From Congeria kusceri (lineage: Eukaryota; Mollusca; Bivalvia; Myida; Dreissenidae): a stretch of DNA of 64,000 nucleotides. The stretch's first letter is position 1; every line of letters starts with the position of its first letter. The stretch lies in NCBI GenBank assembly GCA_027627225.1, contig CM051026.1, positions 1,003,501 to 1,067,500 on the forward strand, written 5' to 3'. A program made the position numbers and the translations under genes. This document shows positions 33,781 to 44,850 of this stretch, one piece after another. The notes below the pieces were generated by a model that did not search any database, was not told the origin of the DNA, and saw only the letters and a program-made list of their open reading frames with translations.

Positions 33781-34229
33781 ATTACATTTGCAAAAATAAA
33801 GTTCATTGACAGAATTAATATTGAAGCATTGTTAAATATGATGTCTTTGTGTCTGTAAACAGTTGACCAATATATTTACTTTCAATATATACTAGGCAAA
33901 TCTCCCAACGCATATTTATGTTTGACCATAAAACCGTATTCATAAATATATATGAATTAACTTTTCAGACATTACTGCTAATTATCAAATCTTTTCAACA
34001 TGATAATTATTGGTAAAATTGATCGGTAAGCTAAGGTTATTATTTTTTATCCATTTGTTGTTTCCGCTTCCATGTAACATACTGACAGTATTTCTGTTGT
34101 GTGCGTTAGGAGTTTTGCCTCGTATATAATATTTATGGAAAATACCGTCGATACGTCCCTTTAATATTATGTTGACTTTTCAAAAATGGTTTATGCTATA
34201 AACTTGTGTTAGCCCAATTTATTTTTATT
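33781..34229. other. AT-rich spacer
   Basis: Nothing recognised on either strand. Confidence 0.45.
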
Positions 34230-34616
34230 AGCTCGACTATTCGAAGAATAGGTGAGCTACCCTTCAACCACTGGCGTCGGCATCCGCGTCCACGTCTGAA
34301 TTGGTTCAAGTTTTTATTCATAAGTCTTGTAACGTACAAACTACATAAGTTATTCACTTGAAACTTGGAATATACATGTGTCATCAAATCCAGTGTCAGG
34401 GGCAACATTCCCCATAACTCTATTTTGTATTTTGACAGAGTAAGTCAACTTTTTACATAGACTTTGTTAAAGTTTTTGTTCCAAACATAAACTATTAAAG
34501 GCTTCACTTAAAAGCTATGTATTTTAACAAATGTATGTCCCTTCTACTATCAAAAATATGAACCAACTGAAATACTTTTGAATAGTCGAGCGCGCTGTCC
34601 TCTGACAGCTCTTGTT
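34230..34616 (+). mobile_element. Helentron/HINE-like element, family A copy 2 (short, complete)
   Basis: Left hairpin 34230-34258 (AGCTCGACTATTC-GAA-GAATAGGTGAGCT in outline). Right end GAATAGTCGAGCGCGCT, hairpin CTGTCCTCTGACAG, then CTCTTGTT. GCTCGACTATTC at the left is perfectly complementary to GAATAGTCGAGC at the right. Only about one and a half monomers lie between the ends, making this the minimal complete example. Flanked by T-rich DNA. Confidence 0.7.
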
Positions 34617-35954
34617 GCTTCAGTTATTATTTTTGTCCAGTCGAATATTTATACGATTTTTTTGTTTTGATTTGAAACATAATTTTATATAGTCTTATGT
34701 TTATAAAATAAAATAATTATTTTATATGATAATTAAAGCTAAAAACTAAGAAACGTTGTGTTTCATTATTATATTTATAATACCCATTATAATAGAGAAC
34801 AAATCACAAAACATTGATTGAGGCGACGACGAGTGCGCATGTTAAGTCATGAATCTGTCAATCGAATGGTCTTTAGACCAATTTGTCTTGGGACCGAACA
34901 GTCTTAGGCTCAAATGATACATTACTTCGGTAAAATGGCTGAAATGTCAACACAAATTTATACGGTTGCAGTTTATGAAAGGATTTAGCAATTAATTCGG
35001 ACGTGACCAAGGTAAAATTTGATTGTTTTCATTTCCATATACAATAATGAAACAAATAACATAAATAAACTATACTGACATATATATTTAATACAGAAAA
35101 AATCGAAACAATGTCATCGTCAAAGTACACTATACAGTACGGGAAGTGATTAGAATAGCAACCACCGCGCACCAATTCAGCGCATTCTGCGTATGAATTG
35201 TGATTCGGTCGAAATTCGTCCCGCGCGTAGTCCCTATGAATTACGTGTTATTGTGGAAAGCAGCAAGGGTTTATGAATGAAATTTTTACATAATGACCTT
35301 GACCGATGACTATATTGTTGAGAGTCAACATGAGTTGGATGAAATTTAATTGTAAATACTAAATCACTTACCTTTTAAACTTGTCCTTTGATAGTCTGAA
35401 GTGTTAATACTTACTTTCGTATAGACACTGGCTGTACCACAAGGATTATGCAGTCGTTTCTCAATATATCAACGAAACGATCTACTTAATGCATATGTTT
35501 CGCCAGTAATTCATCTATTTGTTGTATTAAACGTAAATGATCCAATGCTTTGTCACCATTTTCTGCGAAGCCCATTTTATTCATACGCTTGATTCTTTTC
35601 TTAGATACAATTCTTACCATTTGTCAGTTTATTTCGATAGAGTGTACGTTTATCCATAAAACGGCTAGGTAGTTTACGTCTGAAATGATTTGTGTGTATG
35701 TTTGTTGAGTTAATACTTTCACAGTGTTCTTTCGATTTTCTCTAGTCAGCCATCTTGTCGTTACATAGAAACTGATTTGTTTACTTTCGGTTGACATTTC
35801 TAAATAAAGAAAAGATGTTTAATCAAAGTAGAGTATCCAAAACCAGATTTCAGGTGTGTTTTAGATTTAAAATGTACTTTATTGTACGTGTAAGTGAGTT
35901 TTATAAACATAACTGAGTGTTATCTTTAGTAACAGCCTTTGTACTTGGCGCGCA
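34617..35954. other. AT-rich spacer
   Basis: No gene or repeat family recognised in 1.3 kb. Confidence 0.45.
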
Positions 35955-36098
35955 CCTAGCTGCCACAATATGCTGCGTCATGCAACAAAAAGTGCTGCAT
36001 GCACCAGTGTGGCGTGCAACGTGTTGCATGCCACAATGCAACATGTTGCATGCCACAACGCAACTTGTCGCACGCCACTGTGCAACATGTTGCACTCT
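35955..36098. repeat. 22-bp repeats built on TGCAACATGTTGCA palindromes
   Basis: Units such as TGCCACAATGCAACATGTTG plus CA. The palindrome lets each unit pair with itself, and open frames on both strands are repeat artefacts. The array ends just before a TATA box. Confidence 0.7.
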
Positions 36099-36105
36099 GT
36101 CCTAG

Positions 36106-36114
36106 TATAAATAG
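36106..36114 (+). promoter_or_regulatory. candidate TATA box TATAAATAG
   Basis: A strong TATA match directly downstream of the palindromic 22-bp array. About 340 bp further on there is an AATAAA (36450-36455) in CCCAAATAAACTTG. No conserved open frame lies between, so a short noncoding transcript or a chance match are both possible. Confidence 0.3.
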
Positions 36115-36589
36115 CCTGCATGCGTTCGTGCGAGGACTCCGACAAATTTTCTTAAGGCAAACTCCATCTCATTTGTCCATTTTTGCTGACACTTAGAACT
36201 TGGGTATTTTCGAAGTTCAGTACTTAGGTGCGCGTCATATCTTAACCTATTAAGAATTTGATATCTTGCATACGACAAATAATTTTCTAAATACAAATTA
36301 ATCAGAATATACTAGCCTTTGTGCAGAATTGACCACTTTTCGACAATTGTAATACTTTCATCTGTTAGAGTAGTAGGTTACATTGTGCTAAGATTTGGCA
36401 TTATAGCATCGTACATTATTTGCTGAATAACATACTCTACTAAGGCCCAAATAAACTTGTAGAACTTGTATTCTGACTCTTCTTTATTTTAACCCTATAA
36501 GTTGGAGTCATTAACAACAGAAATCGCTCGCAACCATTCACAACATCAATTTAACAGCAAAGTAACAACAACAATAGCGACACAAACAT

Positions 36590-36875
36590 AATAACCAGCA
36601 TCAACACTAGAAGTGTTAGCAGCAAAGTCATCATTATCAGCAGCAAAAGCACTAGCCGTAGCAGTGGCAGCAGCAAAGGCACCAGCAGTAGCATTGTAGA
36701 AACAACATCATCAGCAGCAGCAGCAACAAAGGCACTAGCAGCAGCAGCGTTAGCAGCCAGATCATCATCAGAGCAGCTGTGCCAACAGCTACAGTATAAG
36801 GAGCGACGGCGGCATTACTGGGAACAGCAGCAGCAGCATTGCTAGAAGATACACCAGTAGCATCAGCAGCAACCT
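36590..36875. repeat. AGC/AAC triplet-rich tract
   Basis: Degenerate CAGCAGCAAAGGCACTAGCA-type triplets, about 0.28 kb; minus-strand Leu/Ala/Val frames are artefacts. Confidence 0.75.
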
Positions 36876-37093
36876 CGGTAACATCCCAGAATAACCAACA
36901 CTGAACCTCACAGGAGTCACCGCGAAAGCCAGCCAGCCTGACCCGCAACAATATTTAGCGTAATTGACAAAGCATCGCAATTTCTCGCAGTTTTACGTAA
37001 ACAAACAAAAAGTTTAAGTTTTCATTTTGCGTTAATTCATTCTAAATCGACGATTACGCTGAACATTTTAGTGTTTTTAAATTAAATAATCAT

Positions 37094-37312
37094 TTAACTT
37101 TGCATAGAAAAAAAGTTTAAAACCTTATTACTTCGTAAAATATCCATAATTGCATCGTTTATAAAGTGGGTATTTTCGCATGACGAAACCGGATCTAGTT
37201 TGTTCAATGATGGCGGCAATCTTTCGGTGTAATTAGAGCGAAGAAAATCAAATAAATTGGTAATATTGTCCAGTTTTTCCATTAAATCAGTTGTTCCATA
37301 AGATATGTTCAC
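37094..37312 (-). CDS. hypothetical 72-codon open frame
   Basis: ATG to TAA, 72 residues, beginning MNISYGTTDLMEKLDNITN and ending DAIMDILRSNKVLNFFSMQS. The composition is protein-like (mixed charged and hydrophobic, no repeat), unlike most short frames here. No domain, signal peptide or membrane segment is visible. Upstream on the minus strand a CTGCAG precedes it by about 30 nt, so it could be an exon. It could equally be chance in AT-rich DNA. Confidence 0.2.
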   Translation of the reverse strand: MNISYGTTDLMEKLDNITNLFDFLRSNYTERLPPSLNKLDPVSSCENTHFINDAIMDILRSNKVLNFFSMQS

Positions 37313-38883
37313 TTTATATCTTATTAGTTCTGCAGTATAAAAGCCTTGTTATATTAATTAGGCCTATAATTCCACAAAAAACACAAAGCATGTTCGTCAC
37401 TTCTTTTTTCGTACCAAAGTCTAATCGGTTGTAGATTATGCAATCGAAGAAAAATAGACCATTGTTGTCAATGTTTAATATATATTTAATTGTAATGTTT
37501 GATTTGCATTTGCAGCTTGGTTAAAGTCAAGTTTCGGTCGCTAATTAATGGGGGGAAAGTGATCTATTTTATTATTAAAAATAATAAATAATTAATAAAA
37601 TATTTATTACACTTTAATTCTTATAGAACTGAAGTAATTCAAAGTTATAATTTATAGTCTGAACTTACAGTGTCATGATCATTAGTCCTGCTTTAAAACT
37701 GTTAATAATAATTATTTCTGAAGTTGGCAGTAACTTGAGTAAGCCAGTAAAGGCATCATTGACAATGATGCATACAATAACATTGTATGTGAATTAATAA
37801 TATTTAATAATATTGTATGTAGTGCTTCATGATGAAGCCAGATTTGTTCTTGTAAGCTGCAAATCGAGTTGGAACAGTTACTTGTTGAATTAGCTTGTAG
37901 ATTGAACAGTTACTTGTTGAATTAGATTGTAGATTGTTCAGTCATATTGTGCTAAAACAATAACAATTCCTTCCAAAATTTCAGTACACTGATAACACTC
38001 AGATTCAATTATTGTTTCTGTTTACAAACTTTGATATGACTGAACAATAACTGTTTTATAGTATGGTTTAAATCCCAATTTTCATCTTGATGCATGTATA
38101 TATCTCCCCAATTTCAGCTTAATTGTGAATGCCGCAACCGCAGTTACCTGTTCACTTGCAGTTGAGATATATTCAAGTTCAAACACAATACTAACATAGT
38201 TTACTAACACCTTGTGACACTTCCATTGAAAGTTGCATTAATTGTTTTCTGTTGAATTTTATGTCAATGTTTAAAATAATATTGTATAATTTGGCTCTTT
38301 TTTAAAATGGTATACTAAGTGGGTGGGGCATGTTCACATGTAATTTCACTATATTTATCACATTTTCAATGATTTTAAAGCTTTTGGTGTGTTTATTTAG
38401 AAATGATTAACATAAAATACTAACACAGTTGATATAATCAGTCTTTCGAGATCACTAATGAAATAAAATGCTTAACATGGATATTCTTGTATTTTCGGGT
38501 CCATTTTGTACCACACCATGCTGCTTTGCAGATGAAATAAGCTTGAATGTCACTTTCTACACATGAAGGTACTGTTATATTTTCATCATGTGTATATTTC
38601 TAGTGTATCAAGGTATATTTTACTTTCCTGTTATGCATTTTAGTGAAAAAATTGCATGGGAACACTTTTTTTTTAATTAAAATATACCAAAATTTAAGGG
38701 TGTTTTTTCTTCCGTTTGGCACCATCCGTGAACATAAAGTGTTGGGATTTCATAGGAATACTATACATTTTTGTGATCTGTGTGAAAAGACCATTCAGAA
38801 AATGTATAGTTTTGTACAGATCTTTCAGTTTGTAAAAATAGCTGGTTGTTGCTAATTAGAACAGGCACTAGCTATGTCTGGGA
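37313..38883. other. AT-rich spacer with a small duplication
   Basis: 37871-37934 holds two copies of GAACAGTTACTTGTTGAATT (about 32-bp period). TTGTTCAGTCATA (about 37936) is mirrored by TATGACTGAACAA (about 38034), a 13-bp inverted repeat. No gene recognised. Confidence 0.4.
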
Positions 38884-39165
38884 TGCACCTATCAATAGTT
38901 TCTCCGGAGGTGGGAGCGGGGGGGGGGGGGCCTAACCCATGGGCAATTTGACTTTTTTTGGTATAATTCCCAGCCAAGAACCAAGCATTTTTGTCTAATG
39001 CCCCACAGTGGGAAATGGTTGGGGGTCTATATTACCAGGATCTAAAATCCGACATAAGTCCTGGGACCCAGAATTATTTGGCATGTCAAATTCCCACCTG
39101 TCTGGAATCTGTTTCAATCTTAAGTCTCTTATATGCCCACCCACACAAAAATATTGTTAGGTGCA
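38884..39165 (+). mobile_element. MITE, family G copy 1
   Basis: Inverted ends TGCACCTATCAATAGTTTC and (right, complemented) TGCACCTAACAATATTTTTG. The interior shares GTCTATATTACCAGGATCTA, GAATTATT and CAAATTCCCACCTGTC with 60387-60710 in opposite orientation. GGA flanks both sides but is too short to be sure of. Contains a long G run near 38922. Confidence 0.55.
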
Positions 39166-40001
39166 GGACACAGAGCAACTTACTTTAAGCTGGCACTGAA
39201 TAACTTGTTAGGCCCTTGGTAAATATTTATTTTAGTAACTGTATATGGGCAACTGTTGCCAATATATAAATAGATGTCCTTACCCTGGATAGTCTAAAGT
39301 AATAATATGTGCAACTAATTTAGTGTTACTTTTTATATAGGACTATATTCTAACTAGACGATACTGCCCATTTAAAAAGTAGCTCACTGTTGGCGACCAG
39401 AGCCTTACAAGTAACGCTGTACCGTTGCAAATATACAAGTCACAGACCTTACCATTGACAGACCATTTTCTTGGTGGAATGTTTTGCTAAAGTATGAACG
39501 CATATTGCAGTAATAAAATATCTGTTTGCTACTTTTACATGATGAAATAACATAGTTTGCGGCAGTTAGCATTATTATTCAGGCAAGTTGAAATTTTATG
39601 GTCCATGCCCGAATGGGCAAGTCTTTGAAAAAAACTATTGTGAAGACTGATACTATAGTGTAAATATTGTGTTGTAAAAGATGAATTTGCAGCTTATAAA
39701 GCTTAAAACATGAATTCATAATTAAAAATGCTGTTGGAAACTGACATTAAACAAAGTAAAATTGGTATTTACAAAAATATGAAAATTTTTAACATGCATG
39801 AAAAATAAAGAAAAACACAACAAAATTCGTATTTATTGGGAGTATTATTCCTTGTGTCTAATAAGGTCATTTAACAGCGTCGTGTACCATGATATAGTTG
39901 GATAAGTACACAGCATGCAAACCATATTGGAAAAGTTAATAGGCAATATTATATATTAAGTGCATATAATATGTCATGTTTTATAAATACACTGTTCATA
40001 C
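39166..40001. other. AT-rich spacer
   Basis: Nothing recognised. Confidence 0.4.
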
Positions 40002-41029
40002 CAGGGTTTCCATAAAACCCAGGTTTTATAGTATTGACCGGCCCGGGCCGGTAATACTGGGAAAAACCGGGTTTTACAGGGTTTTACTGGGCAATACTGG
40101 GCAATAATGGGGAACAAAGATACTGCACAATTATGTGTACATTAGATACTAATAATTAGTTTCTACATAAAAACACATATCTAATAACAATTATATACTG
40201 TAAGTAACATTGTCTATTTTTATGTTCTAAAATATTTTAGTTGATGTTATGTTGCAACAAGATCCTCTTGCAGCCCAGTGCTTGTACATTAAATTAATGA
40301 CACAATAGTGTGGTATAATTTATGATACATCCACAATATGTACATCCTTTAAACAAACACAAACATTGAATGAATTGACAGATGCATGTCCTCAACAAAC
40401 AGTTAAACTGGACCCTTGAATAAACATTAGACCTATCTCAATGATTGAGGGGCCTATGTCATTGAATGGCACCTTAAGTGACGGATTCCTGCTGTTAATT
40501 GAAAGTAAGTAATGAAATTAGAAGATATGAGTGATTTGTCCAGTCATCCCCGGTATCATCCCCGGTATAATACCAGATTATTACATAATAATGACCGTGC
40601 TTGCATTATTATCCATAGAAGTTTTATTGTTAACAAAAAAAGAACAGTTCAGTGCAAGAAATAAAGAGGATGAATAAGTGTAGACATATATTAATATCAA
40701 GCGGAATCATTTCACAAACAACAGAGAAAATATTTCATGATAAGCGTCGCCATCGACAAATGTATGAATAAACCAGTGGATATGTGCCGCCACTTAAAAA
40801 ATATTGTAACTATGCATATATTAGATCTGCAAAACTAAAAAAGTCATTTTTTAATGACATAAGGTAACTGAGCATTTAGATTTATAAAAACAATTAAAAC
40901 TGCATATTAAAAAAATAGTATTGCCCAGTAATGACAAGTATTGCCCACTTTCAAAGTATTGACCGGGGCGGGAAAAACCGGTAAAACCTGCCGGGAAAAC
41001 CCAGGGTTGGGTGATACGTGCCAGCCCTG
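40002..41029. mobile_element. non-autonomous hAT element
   Basis: Begins CAGGGTTTCC and ends GCCAGCCCTG. Flanked by a perfect 8-bp direct repeat GTTCATAC (39994-40001 and 41030-41037). CAGGG ends and an 8-bp target duplication are the classic hAT signature. Subterminal regions are inverted and rich in GGTTTTAC, GACCGG and GTATTGCCC motifs, possible transposase-binding sites. The 1-kb interior has no transposase. Confidence 0.8.
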
Positions 41030-41196
41030 GTTCATACTCATCCATTTAAAGAAAAATCTTGGACTGCAAGCTTGAAGATCTTCAACTACATGTATCTACA
41101 AATTCATCTTCCTTGCTATTCATTTGTAAGGCTGCCCAATGCAGTGCCCAACAAATTTTATGAAAAATTCAGTCCATCCAACCTTCCATCCGCCCA

Positions 41197-41450
41197 GAGG
41201 CCCAGATAAGGTGCGTACATGCGTAATTTACGCACAAATACTTGGAAGATACGCAGAGAAAATAAAAAGTTGGGTGTACATTTACGCGCATTTTTTTCAG
41301 ATCTTCGCATACATGGGTGACTGGAAGACAGAAACAGAGACAGATGTTTTGACAAACCTGCCTATCTGAATGTGCAGTTGATATATTCAGGAGTTAGCAA
41401 TAAAGTCTTAAAATGTTGAGAATTATTTCTTGTTACATTACTGCATTAAA
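41197..41450 (+). repeat. dispersed repeat, family K copy 2
   Basis: Colinear with 12576-12790 (GCCCAGATAAGGTGCGTACA; GTGTACATTTACGCGC; CTGCCTATCTGAATGTGCAG). GTACATTTACKC motifs continue to about 41640. Confidence 0.5.
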
Positions 41451-41639
41451 ACTGATTATTTTTACATTGTATACTACTCTGGCCTTGTGCTCATATTGTA
41501 ATGTATTGATGGATGTTAATATAGCCCACAAAATCCTACATAGAGTGTACATTTACCCCCACAAATTCTGAAGTGACTGTACATTTACTCTCACATTTTC
41601 AAACATAAGCGTACATTTACGCTTATTTTACATTTACAT

Positions 41640-42235
41640 TTAGTTTCCATGCAAGATCTCTGGAACTAATAACTCAGATGCAATGAAACTTTATATGCAG
41701 CATCCATAACAAGAGGACATGCACATAATGTCAGATTCTTCTGGTCTGATTGTTTTTCGTGGAGTGACTGCCCTTTGATTATTAATAGAACATTAAAACA
41801 TATATTTTTGTTTCCGTGCAGGTTCTCCGGAATTAATAACTCAAATTCAATTAAACTTGATATGCAGCATCCTTACCAAGAGGACTTGCGCATATTGTCA
41901 GGTCTTTCCAGTCTGATGATTTTTTTCAGAGAGTTATTGCCCCTTGATATAAGGTAAATAGGATTTGTTAATAGGAAATTTTTGATGCACTACTTCTCAG
42001 TAACTAATGACTCATTTTCAATAAACTTGAGCATCTCCATCACGAGGACATGCGCAAACTGTCAGATTTTCCAGTCTGATTTGATTATAAACATAATATT
42101 TTAATTGGAAATTCTTGTTTTCCCGCCAATTCTCAGAAACTAATTACTTGAATTCAAATAAACTTTATATGCAGCATCCCTGCCAAGAGCACTTGCACAT
42201 ATTGTCAGATCATTCTGGTCTGTTGATTTTTCGTC
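41640..42235 (+). repeat. ~165-bp tandem monomers, family F (HINE-like body)
   Basis: About four units with TTATATGCAGCATCC (near 41690, 41857 and 42165; diverged near 42025), AGAGGACWTGCRCATA and GTCAGATT. Unit length and style match the bodies of families A-C, but the termini were not found. Confidence 0.5.
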
Positions 42236-42299
42236 CATAGTCTATAATTCGTCCATTATGGGCAGGCGATAAAAACTCTTTTCATTCAATCTTAACCAA

Positions 42300-42967
42300 A
42301 CATGCACAGTTTATGTATGACCATACAATCTCAGATAGGTTCGATAATGGGCCAGATCGAACCATTTGGAGCCGTTTCTGCTAGTGTTGTACTAAGTCCA
42401 ATAGTTTTCATCCGATCTTTGCCAAACTTCATTAAAATCTTTATTCTAATAATATATCGGCCAAGTTTGATCATGAGCCAAATCAATCCTGAAATTGTTA
42501 TGACCCTTTTAATTACCTAAAATTGGTCTGTTTAGCCGTTTCCGTACTAAGTCTGACAGTTTTTATCCGATCTTCACCAAACTTGGTGAAAATCTTTGTG
42601 GACACAATATCTCGTTCAGGTTCGATAAGCAACCAAATTGTCTCAGTAACTGTGCAGTTATAGCCTGTGAATTATCTAAAATTAGTCTTTGTACCTGTTG
42701 CCCTCTAAGTCCAGCAGTTTTCATCCGATCTTCACAAAACTTGATGAAAATGTTTAAGGTTATAATATAATATTTTAAGTTCAACGACCCACCAAATTGC
42801 CCCAGGAACTGCAGAGTTATGGCTCTTGATTTTTCTTAAATTTGCCTTTTTAGCACCTTCAGCTCCCTGTGTCCAACAGTTTTCATCAAATCTTCACCAT
42901 AATTGATATTTTAAAGATCGCTTTTAACCTAGAGGAGGCATAACAGTTTTACAAATAGCTCTTGTTT
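42300..42967 (+). mobile_element. family B copy 4 (5' diverged)
   Basis: Monomers with GTTTTCATCCGATCTTC and a 3' end CCTAGAGGAGGCATAAC, hairpin CAGTTTTACAAATAG, CTCTTGTT. The left hairpin is not recognisable. Confidence 0.55.
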
Positions 42968-43024
42968 CATTACATATCTCAAAAGTTTAAGCGAGGAGTG
43001 TACGTAAATCTTTTTTGTATATGA

Positions 43025-43353
43025 AGTGTGCCAGGCCAGGCTAACTCAGTTGGTAGAGCTCTGGACTGTTAAACCGTGGGATCGTTAGTTTGAACCCCAG
43101 CCCGTAGACATAACTTGTTTGGGGATTGGTCATAAAATTATTTCTACGGCCATTCTCCCCCTACATCAGATTAAAGTAGGGCAGTTGTCCGTTACTGGCG
43201 TAAGTATGTGCACTTAATACTGGTAAACCGAATAGATCAGCTTAGCTTGCCCAGGAAAAGTGTGAATAGGTTAACTGACCATTGTGATATGACTGAACGC
43301 TGTTAAAAACGGCGAACAGTCCAAACAAACAAACCAAACAAACAAACTTACAA
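43025..43353 (+). mobile_element. tRNA-derived SINE
   Basis: The head has an A box (TAACTCAGTTGGTAGAGC, about 43041-43058) and a B box (AGTTTGAACCCC). The body includes CCATTCTCCCCCTACATCAG and GTGATATGACTGAACGCTG, and the tail is AAAC repeats. GTATATGA flanks it on both sides (43017-43024, 43354-43361), a plausible target duplication. The body matches my memory of SINEs widespread in molluscs; the exact family name was not assigned. Confidence 0.75.
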
Positions 43354-43361
43354 GTATATGA

Positions 43362-43784
43362 TGTATTCTTAGCGTGTACCAAAGGGTAAGTTGCGCTTGC
43401 ATGCCGTTTACTAGCAAATTGGTCCCAGTGTAATACCAGTTGATAATAAGACCTTTTCTTTTCCAGAGAGATGCCCGAAACTCATGCTTTATCAGTCCAT
43501 GTCGGCTTGGTCAGCCTTGTGCAAGTTCTGCTTGTCAATTCATAAAAAAATACATTTGTTTTCTTAAATTTCAGAACCTGTCCTGGTCTTAAGCAGCTGA
43601 GTAACTGCCAAATAAATGGTCTCAAGTGGAACATCGGCTGTGAAATAATTTTCCCCAGCTCAGAATCATTTCTGCCGGACAAGGCCTGTAGCTGCTGCTT
43701 GCCCGGATTGGTACGGCTTGTGTTTATCTGCCGTACAGCGAGTAGATCTACATTCAGTACATCTTGCATGTTTATACACTCGTG
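43362..43784. other. spacer, nothing recognised
   Basis: A 95-codon minus-strand frame (43482-43769) has no recognisable motif; I do not call it. Confidence 0.35.
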
Positions 43785-43866
43785 GGTTAATTGCTACGCA
43801 TCATGCTCCAAATCGTTGTTTATTGGCCAATAAACAACGATAGATCGAACATAATTTCTTAAATTT
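43785..43866. repeat. family D copy 5 with perfect 30-bp palindrome
   Basis: 43812-43841 is a perfect 30-bp palindrome centred on TTTATTGGCCAATAAA. It is preceded by ACTCGTGGGTTAATTGCTAC and followed by the family's ATAATTTCTTAAAT end. Equivalent half-copies occur at 57858-57962. Confidence 0.6.
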
Positions 43867-43911
43867 ATAAAAGGCTGGGTCGATATATATTCATATTTAG
43901 CTCTTTAAGGC

Positions 43912-44189
43912 AAATTTATACGGCGGCATAGAGGGGACATCATCCCGGGCGTGAGAAATATTTTATTTATCACTTACGCACGTTCCACTAACCAATGAGA
44001 AAACGTGAACTATCTGCCATATTTTCACAATGGAGGTCGGGAATAGGTAATTGTTCATTACTGATTCCCGACCTCCATTTTGAAAATATGGCATATACTT
44101 CACGTTTTCTCATTGGTTAGTGATAGTTATCACGTGGACACGTGATAAATAAAATATTTCTCATGTCCCCTCTATGTCGCTGTAAATTT
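43912..44189. mobile_element. foldback MITE, family E
   Basis: Almost the whole 278 bp is one inverted repeat around a short AT loop near 44055. CATAGAGGGGACAT, GAGAAATATTTTATTTATCA, CACTAACCAATGAGAAAACG and GACCTCCATT blocks occur on one side and their complements on the other. AAATTT flanks both ends and may be the target duplication. It sits between two family D copies. Confidence 0.7.
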
Positions 44190-44365
44190 TAGTTTTTAAT
44201 GAAGTGAAAATTTGAGGTCGAATTTTCTATGTGAAATACAGAGATCTTTATTCACGAAAGAGTAAAATACGAAATATATAAGCAACATTTAATAGTCTGC
44301 AGTAATTTAATGTAGAAATACATATACTTGACACAGCAACATACGAATTCGTACTTAGTGAATAA

Positions 44366-44632
44366 TTCTAACATGACACTCGGTAATTTTTCTATCGACA
44401 AAGAACAAAATTATCGTTTTTAAACTACCCAATAAACTACGTAACAAGAAGTCCCGATTCTGAGCGGAGCATAGTAAAAAGATAAATTTATAATTTACGC
44501 ATTATCGTTGTTTATCGGCCAATAAACAACTCTTTGTTGTTTTGATGCGTGGCTATTAAAATCGAGGGCTAACGCGTGGTTTAATTCACACGGATCAGAA
44601 CTCCAAATCGTTGTTTATTAGCCGAACATTAA
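44366..44632 (-). repeat. nested-palindrome repeat, family D copy 6
   Basis: Reverse of 5185-5535: TAACATGACACTCGG, CTATCGACAAAGAAC, CCCGATTCTGAGCGGAGCAT, then TTGTTTATCGGCCAATAAAC and a second TTGTTTATTAGCCG arm. Confidence 0.6.
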
Positions 44633-44850
44633 TAAATACCAAGCCCACTGTGATTTAAAAATGGAATTAAATGTTATCGAAAAGTGGTGATATAAAGATA
44701 AGATTCCACCTACGACGTGTCTGGAATATGAACCCAGAAGTAATAACTGTCCGGAAGCGTGTCTGTCTCATCCTCCGAGAAAATGTGGATCCTGCAATAA
44801 CTTGATAAATGGTTTGAGAAAGCAACGGGGAGAAAATGCTCATTGTTTTA

